DNA from: Halopseudomonas xinjiangensis
GTDB taxonomy: Bacteria; Pseudomonadota; Gammaproteobacteria; Pseudomonadales; Pseudomonadaceae
Length of the DNA stretch: 64,000 bases
Assembly (NCBI GenBank): GCA_011050525.1
Contig: DRFO01000031.1
Location: forward strand, 62,001 to 126,000
Direction: 5' to 3'
Shown: positions 36,657 to 50,300 of the stretch, one piece after another
How the letters are laid out: each line of letters begins with the position of its first letter
Position numbering within the stretch: position 1 is the stretch's first letter
Made by a program: the position numbers and the translations under genes
Notes under the pieces: generated by a model
Told to the model about the DNA's origin: nothing
Database searches by the model: none
What the model saw: only the letters and a program-made list of their open reading frames with translations

Positions 36657-38291
36657 TCAGCGGATGACAATTTGCAGCATGGCCTGTCCGCTATCCTGAT
36701 CTGGAACAACCTCTTCAAGCGTTCCTGCGACTATCACATTAGCCGAAACGTGTTTGCCAAACTGCATGTTGAGTCCGAGACCGACACTTCCCAGGTCAAC
36801 GTCCTGGCTTCCTACCTTCATGGCGCGACCGTAATCAAGAAAAACGTAGGGCTGCCAGCGTTGGCTGTAACGCCAATGCCCTTCGACACTGAAATGGGCG
36901 CCCCATGGGGATGCGATTATACCGGGATCATAACCACGGATGCTGCTCACACCGCCGAACTGCTTTAGCAGGGCAGAAGGCAGCTCATCCTCCTTGGTGG
37001 CGTACTGCCAGCCGAGCTTGCCAACCACTTCATAGCTGTCGCCAAGGGCACGGGTCGCATAGGTGTCCCCATTGAGCAAGGTGAAACTGCCATTGTCAGA
37101 GTTGATCTGATTATCCGCAGAAGCCTGACGCAACTGCTGTTCGTAGCGAAAATACCAGGGCGCACCGCGGTACTCGAACTGGCCCCTGAATATAGCCTCC
37201 TGGATATCCACCTCGCTCAGAGGCACGCCTTCAATAGTTGTCTCGGAATTCTGATAGCGGTAGCCGACGCCTCCCAGAAAAAGCCACTGCTGGGAGAGCA
37301 CCCAGGGCTGGTCGAAGCCCGCCCCGTAACTCGTCGAGTCACCTTCAATATTCAGGTCAGCCAGCGGGCCTCGTTTGATTTCCAGCGAGTTGGCACCGGC
37401 TTCTACCCATGCCACGCCATTGCGACGCGTAACAGGGCGCGAGTACCGCAGATTGTAATATTGCGTACCCCGAGTTCCGACAACAACGGCGCTGAGGTTG
37501 TCGGCCACACCCGTAGGTGAAAACCAGTTAAGCGTAGCTCCCAGCTGCTCTACCCCGGTACTTTCATTGCCGTAGTTATTGGCAAAGAGAGACCAGGCCA
37601 AGGGCGCCGGCTCATAGGTCTCGAGGTCGATCCGGGTGGTACCGAAGCGCTCGCCGGGGGCAAGGCCGGCAGATATCTGCGGGCCCGGCGTCGTAGCGTT
37701 GAAGCGACGGACATTCTCGATGAGCATTGGGCTATCCAGCACGTCGCCAACCGGGATGTTCAGCCGCTCCCGATAGAAACTGTCGTCTACCCGGCGGGGC
37801 TCTCCGATAAGCTCTACCGAATCCACCTTCGCTTCGACCAGCACGACCCTCAGTGCCCCGTCTTCCAGAGATTGCGGTGGGATAATGGCACGGGCCGTCA
37901 GCTGTCCTTTTTCACTGTAGCGCTGGTTTATTTCTCTGATCATCTGGTTGAGATCGGCAAACGTCAGCGTACGACCCACGTAAGGCTCCGCCATGCCTTC
38001 CAGCTCGGCTGCGGTCAGAAACACCGACGAGTTGAAGTCGATTTGCTCCAGAGTGAACGGAGGGCTGTCGTCAGGCAAGGCATCCGGAAAGACAGTTTCT
38101 TCCCCCTGCAATGCCGGCACCTGCACCTCTCTGGCACGGCGCTCAATCTGTCGTTGCTCTTGCTGTGATTCGATCTGCTCGCGAAGCAAGCCCGGATTGA
38201 CCTGCCCGGGTGGTAGCGCTTGCGCTGCCGCCGACAGGCTTGCAAGGCTAGCCGCCAGCCCCATAGTCAGGATGATTCCTTTCCTGTTCAT
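36657..38291 (-). CDS. tpsB: Two-partner secretion outer-membrane transporter (TpsB, FhaC/ShlB/HecB family)
   Basis: A 544-residue Omp85-superfamily protein that exports the TpsA partner across the outer membrane. It has a Sec signal (MNRKGIILTMGLAASLASL, cleavage after AQA). An N-terminal helix and linker follow, rich in Gln/Arg (EQIESQQEQRQIERRAREV), then two POTRA domains (from FTLEQIDFNSSVFLTAAEL near residue 80 and KVDSVELIGEPRR near 155). The last about 330 residues form a 16-strand barrel. The loop-6 tip motif IRGY (VSSIRGYDPGI) matches VRGY of FhaC. The protein ends with an aromatic-poor strand MLQIVIR. The ribosome site GAAGGA overlaps the tpsA stop 11 bases upstream, so translation is coupled to tpsA. 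An upstream in-frame ATG at 38357 lies inside tpsA and is not used here. Confidence 0.95.
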   Translation of the reverse strand: MNRKGIILTMGLAASLASLSAAAQALPPGQVNPGLLREQIESQQEQRQIERRAREVQVPALQGEETVFPDALPDDSPPFTLEQIDFNSSVFLTAAELEGMAEPYVGRTLTFADLNQMIREINQRYSEKGQLTARAIIPPQSLEDGALRVVLVEAKVDSVELIGEPRRVDDSFYRERLNIPVGDVLDSPMLIENVRRFNATTPGPQISAGLAPGERFGTTRIDLETYEPAPLAWSLFANNYGNESTGVEQLGATLNWFSPTGVADNLSAVVVGTRGTQYYNLRYSRPVTRRNGVAWVEAGANSLEIKRGPLADLNIEGDSTSYGAGFDQPWVLSQQWLFLGGVGYRYQNSETTIEGVPLSEVDIQEAIFRGQFEYRGAPWYFRYEQQLRQASADNQINSDNGSFTLLNGDTYATRALGDSYEVVGKLGWQYATKEDELPSALLKQFGGVSSIRGYDPGIIASPWGAHFSVEGHWRYSQRWQPYVFLDYGRAMKVGSQDVDLGSVGLGLNMQFGKHVSANVIVAGTLEEVVPDQDSGQAMLQIVIR

Positions 38292-38302
38292 GATGCGGTC
38301 CT

Positions 38303-41300
38303 TCAAATTTCCCACGAGCGGTCCTCTTCTTTCGAACTGCCAAAACTTTCCGGCCAATTCATGTTCAGCGGAACCGTATTGGTTTGGGCGCCAAGCCCTA
38401 TCACACCGGGACGAACATACCCACCCACCTGATTCATCAGCTGACCCAGCCGCAACTGCACATTCTGCGGCGCCAGCAGCATCTCCGAATAATCGGCCGA
38501 TGTGATGGCCTGGTAATCGACGCTTCCATTTTCGTGCCCTTGCGCGAAGTTGGGCACACGCGTCTGGTGAGTAAAGGTGCGATGCAAAACATAGGCGTCG
38601 GTATAGGTTTCGAACCCGTTCTGGTACATCCAGAACGCCTGGTCCATTTCATACAGCTGCACATTGGCCTCGCTGCGGAACTCGGGGCTCAGGTTGTCCG
38701 CCACGACCCGGGCCTGTGGCGTAGTCAGCGACAGATACCGAGCGTTGGTAATGTCCGGAAAATCCACCCGCAACGCTGTGGTATCAAACTCAGTACGGAG
38801 CATGTCCAGCGAGTCTGTGACGATATGCGTGGCACCCAGACGCGTCGTCAACGAGTCTCCCGGTGCGGACAGATTATTCAGCCCGCCAAAGGTCAGATTC
38901 AGTATGCCTTGTCCAGAGTGGCGTCCATAAAGCTCGATCAACTGCGCATGGAGGTCCGCAGAGCGACCGATACTGGCGTCATCCACCCGAATCAGTCGGC
39001 CCGACCACAGGCTCATGGTCGGGGCATCAGCCTGTTCAAACGCCAGAGCAGCAGGCGATGCCACCCCGTTTCGCCAACCAGCGTGGGCTATTATGCCTTC
39101 TGCCGCCTTGATCTGGCCGCCACGTGTATCCAGCAAACTATCAAGCAGCGCCTGGCCGCCCGCCAGAAGCTGATCGAAGCCAATGGACTCTTCAGCCTTC
39201 CAGTTCTGATATCCACCACTCTCACTGCTTCCTACCTTAATGAAACCGCCTGCAAGCAGGTCGGTATCATTCGAAGCGGTAATGCGCCCAAGGTCCAGGC
39301 TGTGTCCGTCGACCCTGATATCGCCATTGACTGAACTGGCGGTACTCAGATTGGACGCCGTTATGTTACCTGTAGCGACAAGCGTTACATTCCCGATAAC
39401 GTCGCTGCGCACGCCGCTTTCTGGATCGACATCGACTCCGCTGGAGCTCACGCTGCCGCCTACGGTGATATCCCCACCACGCGCCTGCAGCAGAATGTCG
39501 CCGCCGCCTTCAACGTTTTTCTCCAAAGCAATGGCGCCGCCCGCTTCGACAAGAACATTGCGGCCGGCCTGGATATTGCCGCCGCGGGTGTCGAGCAAAC
39601 TGCCAAGCACCACCTGGTCACCCGCAAGCACCTGACCAAAGCTAATAAATTCTTCAGCCTTCCAGTTCTGATATCCACCACTCACGCTGCTGCCCACCTT
39701 GATGAAACCACCTGCAAGCAGGTCGGTATCATTCGAAGCAGTAACGTTGCCCAGATCCAGGCTGTGTCCGTCGACCCTGATATCGCCATTGACTGAACTG
39801 GCGGTACTCAGACTGGACGCCGTAACGTTACCTGTAGCGACAAGCGTTACATTCCCGATAACGTCGCTGCGCACGCCGCTTTCTGTGTCGACATCGACTC
39901 CGCTGGAGCTCACTGCCCCGCCTACGGTGATATCCCCACCGCGCGCCTGCAGCACAATGTTGCCGCCGCCTTCAACGTTTTTCTCCAAGGCAATGGCGCC
40001 GCCCGATTCGACAAACACGCTACGGCCGGCTTGAATATTGCCGCCGCGGGTGTCGAGCAAACTGCCAAGCACCACCTGGTCACCCGCAAGCACCTGACCA
40101 AAGCTAATGGACTCTTCAGCCTTCCAGTTCTGATATCCACCACTCACGCTGCTGCCCACCTTGATGAAACCACCTGCAAGCAGGTCGGTATCATTCGAAG
40201 CAATAACGCTGCCCAGATCCAGGCTGTGTCCGTCGACCCTGATATCGCCATTGACTGAACTGGCGGTACTCAGACTGGACGCCGTTACGTTACCTGTAGC
40301 GACAAGGGTTACATTCCCGGCAACGTCGCTGCGCGCACCGCTTTCTGGATCGACATAGACTCCGCTGGAGCTCACGCTGCCGCCCACGGTGATATCCCCA
40401 CCGCGCGCCTGCAGCACAATGTTGCCGCCGCCTTCAACGTTTTTCTCCAAAGCAATGGCGCCGCCCGCTTCGACCAAAACATTGCGGCCGGCCTTGATGC
40501 CTTCCAGATCCACGTTGCCGCCGATGGCAAAGAACAGGTCCCTTCCTGCCTCAGCCTGGCCTCTGACATTGAGATCGCCCCGTACCCCAACGGTGAGGTC
40601 GCGTCCGGCCTTGAGCGAATAAGTACCGCCAAACTTGACCTCAGGCATGCTCAGGTCACCGCCGGCGATTATGCCAACGTCTCGCTTGGCCTCCACCAGC
40701 AGCCCAGTGATATCGCCATGGCCATCGGCATAATCACCGGAACCCAGCAGCGACACATCTTCCTGCAAGCTCTGCGCCCGGCCAAAGAACAGATTGCGAC
40801 CTTCGATATGCAGCTGCAGTTCAGCCTCGGCGTTGCCGCCGAAAACATCGCCATCGGTTCTGACCAGCAGATTCCGGTTTGACTTCAAGTGGGCCGGCAC
40901 TAGCACGTCTTCAGCATCAGGGTTCGCCAACTGCCCGAAGCGAATAGTGCCAAGCGATCCGGCCACTGTGGTCAGCAACATGTCTCCGCCGCTACGTCCG
41001 GTGAACAAGGTCAGATCACCGTTGGTTTCAACCGTCAGCGTCTCGAAAGCGCTGGCATTGCCCAGGTTCGCTGAACCAGAGACGAGATTGACCCACTGCT
41101 TGCGGCTATGCAGTTCCTGGGCGGCAAACCCGTTGGCTGCTTTCAACAACAGTGTTCCACCTGTCGTTACCAGGGAGTCAAGGATGGCGCTACCTACGTC
41201 GTAGGCCGCGTTACCTATGACCGTTACGTCGGTACCGCTCCAGTTGCCACGGCCGCTCACCTCGAGCGTCTGTCCAATTTGCAGCGCGCCGTGATGCAGG

Positions 41301-44300
41301 GCGGTTCCCGCGATGCCGAGGTGCCGTAGCACGGCCTGCTCGCTGACCGTCGCCTGCTGCATAGTGAGCAAACCATCCACCTGCAGATCCAGCGCACCCG
41401 TGATGTCAAGGGTGCCCAATGCAGAGCCGGTGCCAAGATCCAGCCGGGTATCATCGCCTGCCGTCAGGCTGGCAAGCTGCAAATCGCCGGAAAGATCCAG
41501 ACCGACAGTTCCAGCAACGCCGGCTGTATTCACTACCGCATCTACCGCCTGCAGCGACCATTTGCCGCCGACAGTCAGTGAACCCGCATTCAAGGTCTCA
41601 TTGACGATGGCGGTGAGATCGCCAGCGCTGATCAGCTGACCCAGGGTCAACGTCCCGGCAACGTCAAAGTCGGCGTTTGCGCCAACCATGGCGTTATCGA
41701 TACGGGTTGGGCCCGCGCCAGTTACTTCCAATAACGAACCGGCATGAAGCTGGCCGATGTCCAAGTAACCGGAGCTGTTCAGCACCATATTCCCGGTACG
41801 GGCATTCAGGCTGTCAGCCGTAAGGCTGCCACCGGCATAACTCAAGTCGCCATCTGCACTGATTGAAGAGAAGTCCACCAGTCCGGTACCGCTGACGAAG
41901 TTCACATCTCCGGCCTGGGCGGCAATTGCCTCGCCCGCCAGCGCTGACCGGCTGGTCAGGTACAGATCGCCGCTGGTCGCAATAGCTGAGGTCAACTCGG
42001 GCATGTCGACAACCAGTGCGCTGGTCGCGTTGCCGATACCTGTTCCCGCCAGGATGTAGGACTCTCCACCATGGGACGCTAAAAGATTGGTCTGGCCATC
42101 GCCATTGGACAGAATATGACCGTCGGCGTGCAGATCGAACAGTACGCCGCTCTCAGCGGTATTGGTCAGATGACCCAGGCTCATGTTCCCGCTGGCATAA
42201 AGATCCATGGCGCTACCGGCAGACATCTGGCTGCCGGTACCCATGGTCAGATTGGCGCTGTGTAGATCAAGATTGCTGGCTGACAGCAATTTGCTGTTCG
42301 CCGACATAACCGCATCCTCCACATCAAGGAGCATGCTGCCTGCGGCCAGTACGGTTTCAGCGCCCAGGTGCAGATCTCCACCCTGGATGCTCATCAGGCC
42401 CGAAGCATTTAGTTGTGCCTGCTCCCCAACCCTGATCAGACCCGCGCTGCTCAGCAGCGTGTCTGTGCTGGATACCGCCACTTGGTCTCCCAGCGCGATG
42501 CTCTGGCCACGTAGCTCCAGGTTATCCGCAACGAGACTGCTGACATCACCCAGCTTCAACTCACTTCCGCTGGCAAGGTGAAGCTGGCTGGCCTTGGCCG
42601 AATCAGTAACCAGCAGATTGCCCAGCGCAGACAGCTGCATATTGTCGGTTGCTTCGACTTGCCCGAAGGTGGCGTTGCCACCCGCGCTGGCGAGAAGTTT
42701 ACCCGCCATTGCAGAAAGTGAATCCGCATTCAGGTCTGTCATTGCGGTCAGGCGGAGGCTACTTCCGGCCTCAAGATTGCCCACGTGCAGATTCTTGTCG
42801 CTGCTCAGCCAGATGTCACGCCCGGCCACGCCGTTCAGCAATCCGCTGCTGGCCGATTCAAGCTCGACATTCAGAGCACGAGCACTGCTGCCCAGATCAT
42901 TGCTGGCCTTGAGATTGATGTTTCGGCCATTGATGGACACACCGTCAAATTGCTGCAGCAGGCTTCCGTCTGGGGCATCCAGATGGATGTCCCCCACGGC
43001 GAAGACCCTACCGATACGGAAGTCACCTGAGGTCCAGCGCAGTGCTATGTCTTTGCCTGCCGACGCGGCAAGCAGAGTGCCGCCTACATCAAGATTCAAT
43101 ATTCCCGCGCCCGTCTCTCTGGTACCGATACTCCCGGTGCCTGCCAGCAAGGTCAGATTACCGCCGATACTGAATGCACCGGACGTGCCGTTCGCCGCCA
43201 GGATGTTTTCCGCCGCTGCCAATCTTGCATCCTGACCGACCGTCACGGTGCCGATCTTCAGATCACCGGCGGACTGTAGATAAGCTGACGCACCGACAAT
43301 TGCGTCAAACTGCTCACTGGCAGCCACATAGAACGGCAGAGTGCGGTTAACTGACAGACTGCTGATCTTGCCTTGGGCGTCGTAGTTAAGAGTGACGTCG
43401 CCCGGCGCATTGGCCACAGCCAGGGCCGCAGCTTCCTCAAAGCCCAGCTCGCCACTACGCAACTTGTCAAAGTCGATCTGGAGCTTATCGGCCAGTTGGC
43501 CGACGCTGCCTGACACCTGCAGATTGACCTTACGGCCACGGATATTCGGATCGGCGGAGCCGACCGACGAGCCTGAAGCCGGCTCCAGCGCAGCCTGATC
43601 GATGGCGTAGAGCAACTCGCCTTCGGTCCAGACAGCATCCCGGCCAAGCGCCTCGATCTGTGTTGCACTCGCCACGTAGGTAAAGTCGGCGTCGTAGGCA
43701 CTGAACGCTGCCTGCGCCTGCCAGCCATTACCAATGCTTTCGTCGAAGGAGTTCTCAAGCTCGCTCTGGCGGTTGCGAACAAAGCCAAGAATGTCAGCGT
43801 CGCTCAATCCGCTCTGGCCAAGCTTGACCTCAACCAGCGGACGATAAAGCTCCAGCGCGTCTGAATCTAGATGCAACATCCCGTCCTGCTGGGTCCCAAG
43901 CTGCATCAAACTCCAGTATTCCCGATAGTTGGCGGTCACCTGGTCTTCAAACGGCTGGATCGAGCTGGTGCGAATGTTGCCTTCGGCGCCATAGGCAGTG
44001 GTAAGGCTGAGCTTCTCCCACACTTGCTGGCGCTGGGCATCGTCCAGCGTCTGAGAAGCCAGACGACGATTGGCGTCGAACAAAGACCCGTTGTCTATCT
44101 TGATCCAGACGTCACCAGTTTCCGACGCGACCTCCCCCACCCACATGTCGCCCTGTATTTCATTCACGAATATGTCGCGGTTGGCACTGGCGTTAACTAC
44201 CCCATGGGTCACGCCGCCGTTCCCGGTCAGTACTTCCCGCGCTTCCATACGCAAGGCATTGCCGCTTTCACCCAGGCTACCGGTGTGGCTGACAAGGTCG

Positions 44301-47300
44301 ATGTTGCGGCCGCGAACGTGAACGGCGGTAGTCGGGTTGGCCAACAAACTGCCAATGGCATCGATCACTACATCGCCACTGCCGTTACCCGCATTGATTT
44401 CCTTGAGGTTTGCCCCTGAGCCGAGCTTGAGGTTGATGCCTTGTGCGCCCGACTTGACGCTCAGACTGCCACCTTCAGCCAGGCTGGCGGTGAACGGCAA
44501 GCCGTTACTGCCAACCGAACGTCCAGCGGTGATATTCAGATCACGGCTGAACAGACTGCTGCCGGCCATCGACTCGATATCACCACCAGCCTTGAGACTG
44601 GTGATCCCACCCGGGTTGCTGATCTTGCCGCCGAGGTAGAGGTTATTGGTCGTAGAGGCATCGATAACACCACTTGCATTACCAATGAAAGCGATCTGGA
44701 ACGGGTTGTCTGCCTTGACTGACTGCTTGATATCGAGCGTGGCGCTTTGGGCGAATCTGTACAACCACCCGGCATACCATTCGCCATCCGCGTGCTGTGC
44801 GCTTGCCTTGAAGTTCCAGTTGCAGTTGGAGCCCATGCCGCCGTCGCAGCCATGATAGGCAACACCTTGTGACCGCCAGCTGCCAAGGCTTCCGCTTATG
44901 TCTTGCTGATAAACGGAGGCGTTGCCATTACCATCAACCACGTTGCCGTCATAGGTAATCCAGGGATTATTCGTGCTGGGATAGTTCCATACCCAGTCAC
45001 TGACGTAAAAGCTGTTTTCGCCCCGGTCGACCTGACGTTTAAGCGTGGCTCGCTGGGACCATTCATAGCGTATGCCACTCTTCGGGTTGTACTGCGCAGT
45101 ATTGGCATTGCTCTGGCTTACCAGCCGCGCCGTGGCGATCGAACTCCCGCCATTGGCGTTATCAAAAACCGACAGGCCATCGCCCTGGGTGTGTACGTAC
45201 CAGGTAGTAGCATCCTGACCATTGATACGCGCCTTGAGGGTGTCGACGATCTGCACAATACCTACCGAACCAGCGCCGGTATCAATATTGCCGAGCTGCA
45301 AGTTGGCGGCTGACAGGTTGTTGACGGTGACCTGGCCATAGCCATTATTCACCTCGATTCGGCCGAGTGGATTGGTGCTGATAATGCCACCCTTCAGGTA
45401 TACGAACCCGCCGCCCGACGCATTGACATCATCCACGATGATCCGCTTGCTGGAAAAGTCGTATTTCGCACCAATCACCGTACTGCCTGTGCTGGCTTGC
45501 AGAAGTCCCGACGGGATATCCACTTCACCTACGCAGATATGGCTGGCGCAATAGTGCTGCGCAATCCAGGAATCCATTGCCGCGCTGACCGTCAGTGTAC
45601 GGTTGGTGACCAGGCCACTGGATATGGTCCCGTTGATGTCGATGTATTTGGCCTGGATGCCTACCTGGCCACCGACGATTCGCTTGCTCGCCGCACTGCC
45701 CGCCAGATTCGCTGATTCGTAGTTCCAGGCGTGTTTCTGCAGCGCCAATATCGGAATCACCGGTATCGCTGATTCGGTATTGTCCATGCCATGGAAGCGC
45801 ACCGAATAACCGGTGAATGAATTGGCGGTGGATCCGGAGCAATTGCTGCCAGCTCCAAGCGACCCGGGCAAACAGCCGCCAAACAACACATCGCTTTGCC
45901 CGCTGTAGCCTCCGGACCCGCCCCGGTACAACAAGCCGCCATTGTTGTTAGCCAGCGCTCCGCTGCCATAAACATAGTTGGCGATAAGCTGAATCGCGGT
46001 GTTGGCCGTTCCGGTTATACCGGCGAAGGACTTCCATTCGGATATCGGATTGCCGCCCACCGACCAGTAATCGTTCGGCTGGAACACCGACATGGAGCCT
46101 TCCGGCACCTCCACCAGAACCTGCTGGCCCATCGTAGTGCCGAACTGACCCAATGAACCCTTGGCATTGGAAATATGAATTAGGCCGCCGAGGTTATACA
46201 GATCGCCGGTCAGGAAAATCGCCGGACCGTAACTGACGTTGCCCGAGCTCCCGGCAAAGCTATTGTCGATGAGAATCTGCGCGCGACGATCGGCGTTCAC
46301 CTCATTAATGCTGCCTGCTCCGAACTGCAATTTGCTGGCACCGCCGGTGAACAGCACCCGCCCACCTGGCTGGTCTGGAATCAGTGCATCCCCAAGCAAC
46401 AGATAGCGAGAGCTCTGGTTGCGGATCTCTATCTTGGGGCCGCCGTTGGCGGTGAGCACGCCGCTGCCGGCAAGACGGTCGGCCTGCACCGTGATATTGC
46501 CACCCGCGGCCATCATCGATTGCAGTTCCCACGCACCGGTAATACTGCTGGACAGTGTGCTACGCAGAATCTGATTGGTGATCGGATCGATGCCGGTGTA
46601 TGAATCCAGAAACGCAGTCGGAACAAAGTTGGCGTTGTAACCGGCAATTACCGGCAGGCCCGCGCTTTGCACCAGGCTGCCATCGGCACCAATATTGATA
46701 ACCAACTCGTTGTAGCGGCCCGCCAGAAAATTGCCATCCAGTCGGACAAAACTATCGCGATTCACGTCAGCGGTGCTGTCTCCACTGGTGATCGGAATAA
46801 AGCCGAGCTGGTAACCGCGCGCCGTTCCATCAGCCTTCGCCTCATTCTGCCCAGTGTACCCGCCGATTCGGATATCCCTTGCGGCCAGCACCTGCGCACC
46901 GCTTTCGACCAGCACCTGTGAATTATTGTGAATGTGCGCGTCTGCATCGGCATCCGGAATGGCAATAATTCCTCGCACGACGCTCTGGGCACTGGAATCG
47001 ACCAGCATCCGAGTCTGCCACAGCCCTTCCGGATCCAGCCCGGCTTGCAAGCTGATATTGCCCAGTGCTTCCAGGTTGGCGTTCGAGGCTACCTTGACGC
47101 TTTGATTGGTAGTGACGGTCGCATCAGCCTTGGCAACCGCTACGCCGGCCGCACCCCAGGTGCTGGCAAGCGCTTCTATCGCGGCGGCAGAAATCGTGTA
47201 GGTGCCAAGACCCAGCTCGCCGAAGGACGTAAGCTCGGCACCGCTGCCGATGTCGACAGTATTATTCAGCGTTGCGGTGTGGATGTTCTCGACACCGCCT

Positions 47301-50300
47301 CCGGCAACAGCCCCGCCGGTGCTCAGCGTCACATCTTCATCGACTTCGTGACGCGAAAATGCCCGCAGGATCAATTTACCAGGATCATCCACCGCGACCA
47401 CGCCAGCGACCAGTCTGGCCTGTTCTCCGACTTGAACGATGGCATCCCCAGTAATAGTGGTGCGGTTGAACACCGCCTGACCACTGATCACGCCACCGCC
47501 TGCTCCGGACGCAGCGCTGCCCAGGTGACGACTGAAGAAGTTGTTGCTGGCGTTGATCGACAGCGTGTGGCCTGCTACCAGCTCGCTGCTATCCCCAATC
47601 TGAACCGAGCTGGAGCCACTGACCTTATGGTTCGCAGCCGCCCCGCTGGCACCAGCCAAGGCAGCGTTGATCGAATTGGCGTGGCTGCCGTAAAGCGCTT
47701 GATAGGCCGAGGTCAGTGCCATATTGCCAGCGGCAACCTGCACCTGTTTGCCAACTGCCACACTGACATTGCCCTGCGTATCTGTCTTTGCCAGCGAAGC
47801 GTTACCGGCAACAAGTCCGCCGCTGCCCGCCACGCTCTTCGCCTGGTTGATGTCTTGTCCTGTCGCCAGCAATATCAGGTCGGTAATGGCCGACGAACCT
47901 GTACCGTTCTTCGCCCTGTCCCCCAGCGAGGCAGCCGTCGTCGTGTCGGAACTGGCTGTAGCCACCGAAGCACCGACCGCCAGCCCACCGACAGCAATTC
48001 CCAGCGCATCGGCGTACTGCTGCGTGACGCTGTCGGCTGCGATTTCCACCCGCCCGCCGGGCAGCTTCAGATCAGCGCCTGTTCTAGCCATAACCTCCGA
48101 GGTATTGCTAGCGGTTGCCACTGTCCCGTTGGCACTGAAGTACAGCCCGCCGCTACCAGCGACCGCCACAGCACTTACGTTAGCCTGGTCTGGATCAAGA
48201 TCGGAGGCCCCCGACGCGCTGCGCGGCGTGTCGAGAGTGGCGGATAGCAGCAAACCACCATTGCCCTGCACGTCATTGCTGTTGCCCAGCAACGCCTCGA
48301 CCCGGTTGTTCGCAACCGCTGTCGCCACCGAGGCACCCACGCCAAGAGTGCCGCCCAGGGTGGCACCGATGGCTCTGGCATGAATCTCCGGCAGCGCACT
48401 GGCGGCCATGGAAAGCCCGCCGCTGCGCGCCTTGAAGATAACGTTGTCGCCGCTTTTGTTGCTCACCGATGTGCTGTCTGTGGCGACCGCCACTACTGCA
48501 GTACCTGCCGCCAGGAGTCCACCTGACGCACCCGTAGCGTCAGCGTTGCTGTGGCCGAGACCCTTTGCGGACAGGTCGATGTGTTCCGCGCCGAGCTGCG
48601 TACCGTCAGCCACCGTCAGACTGACCTCGCTGTCGCGCACGGCCGTGGCTACGACAATACCCGCGGCTACCGCGCCCACCGCGGCGCCCATGCCCGTTGC
48701 CTCAACCCCCAGGTCATCACTCGCCCGCGCAACCAGATTGCCGCTGTAGTTCTGGATGCCGCCCAGGGTGCTGCTGATGTGGTTATTCATTACCGCTACG
48801 GACACAGCGGCGCCCAGGCCTGCGCCCAGTCCTGCAGCCCCGGTATAGGTTTCGACGCTGACTGCCGGCTGGCTTGCATCCAGCGCCCCGGCACCGGCAC
48901 TGAGCAGCAGCGATGCCGCATCAAGGCGACCGCCCAGGATGTCGGCAGTTACCCTTGAATTGGAAAGGGTAAAGGCAACCGCCCCTCCCGCTGCGACGCC
49001 ACCTGAGCCTTGAGCGGCGCCTGCGAGGTTGCTGGTGCGCAGCTTGTCACTTGCCAGTACATTCACTGAGCCGAGCGCATTCAGCGTGCTGTTACTGATC
49101 CGCGAGACGGTTTCATGCTTGTAGGAGGTAACATCGATACGACTTTTAACCGAAACGAACTGTGTCTTATCATCGAGCCGGGCTGTTTCGTTGCTGGTCG
49201 ACTCGGATCGCAACGTGGTGCTGCCATCCGCTGCAATATCTACGGCCTGATATTCCACTGTAGCGTTGTTGCGTGATCCGAATTGGTCTGCCATGGACAG
49301 GGTGCCGGCACCGTCGCTGTCTAGCTCGTCCATCGGGTTGCGTCCGTCCTGCTCGACCGCCCCGGAGCCAAGTAACAGCAACCCGATGCTGCCGCCCAAG
49401 GCGAATCCAGTAGTGCCTACTCCGCCGGTGATGGTGTTCAGCCGGGCATCGATTTCCCGCTGTGCATCAGTGGTGAGCCCACCGCTGAGCCAGGCCGTGC
49501 TGTCTGTCAGCAGCGCTCTGGTCGCATTATTGGCGACCAGAACGTTGGCGCTGCCTCCCAGAGAAGCCGAGCCAACAGCGACCGAGCCACCGTTCAGCAG
49601 CGCATCGACGCGATCCTTGGCGAGAATCGTCAGACTGCCGGATCGACGAGTTGAAGAACCGAAATCCATCTGGCTCGCGCCCGCTTCGGTAACATTTTCC
49701 AGCAGTATGATATTGGTTGCGCCAGCGACAGCCACGCCACCACCGCTTGCGCTCAATGCGTTGGCAAGAATGCCGGTTTGACTGTCGGCATTGATCAGCG
49801 TGGATCCGGCCGAGTGAACGCGGGTGCGTGTAACGCCTCCATTCTGATCGCCGATCCAGGCTCGCACCAGGCTCTGGTTGTAGCCGAAACCCAGGCCTGC
49901 CCCGGCGCCAACTGCACCACCAGCCACAGTTCCCACGTTGGGTGACAGCCGGTTGACTGCCGAGGCCGCCACCTTCAGCGACCCGACATCAAGGTCGCTG
50001 CCGCCATTCACCAATGCCCGCGTGGTGCCCTTGACGATCAATACCCCGCCGCTCCCAGCGACCCCCACGATACCGCCTGCGGCAGTTGTGACGATATTGC
50101 TGGCTGCCTGGGTGGAGCCAGCCCGAACGGCGGTCTCACCCTTGCTCTCCAGGGTCACGTTATGCAGGCGAGCGGTGGTTTCGCGACTGACTACACCGGT
50201 GTCAATCGAGGCCGCCACCGCTGCGGCGCCCAGTGAGAGAGCACCGCTGAATACACCGCCGAAACTATAGGTATGACTGAACGCTCCGACACTGACCTGC

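Noticed and set aside
39110-40495. Regularly spaced direct repeats that could suggest a CRISPR array
   Set aside because: The period is 462 bases, in frame with tpsA, and both unit and spacing are coding; there are no short repeats with unique spacers and no cas genes.
46928-48247. 439-residue open frame on the plus strand inside tpsA (also 38384-39334, 53522-54160, 54332-55228, 55427-56386)
   Set aside because: They are antisense to repeat-rich tpsA, have no domain, signal or ribosome site, and their composition follows from the codon bias of the other strand.
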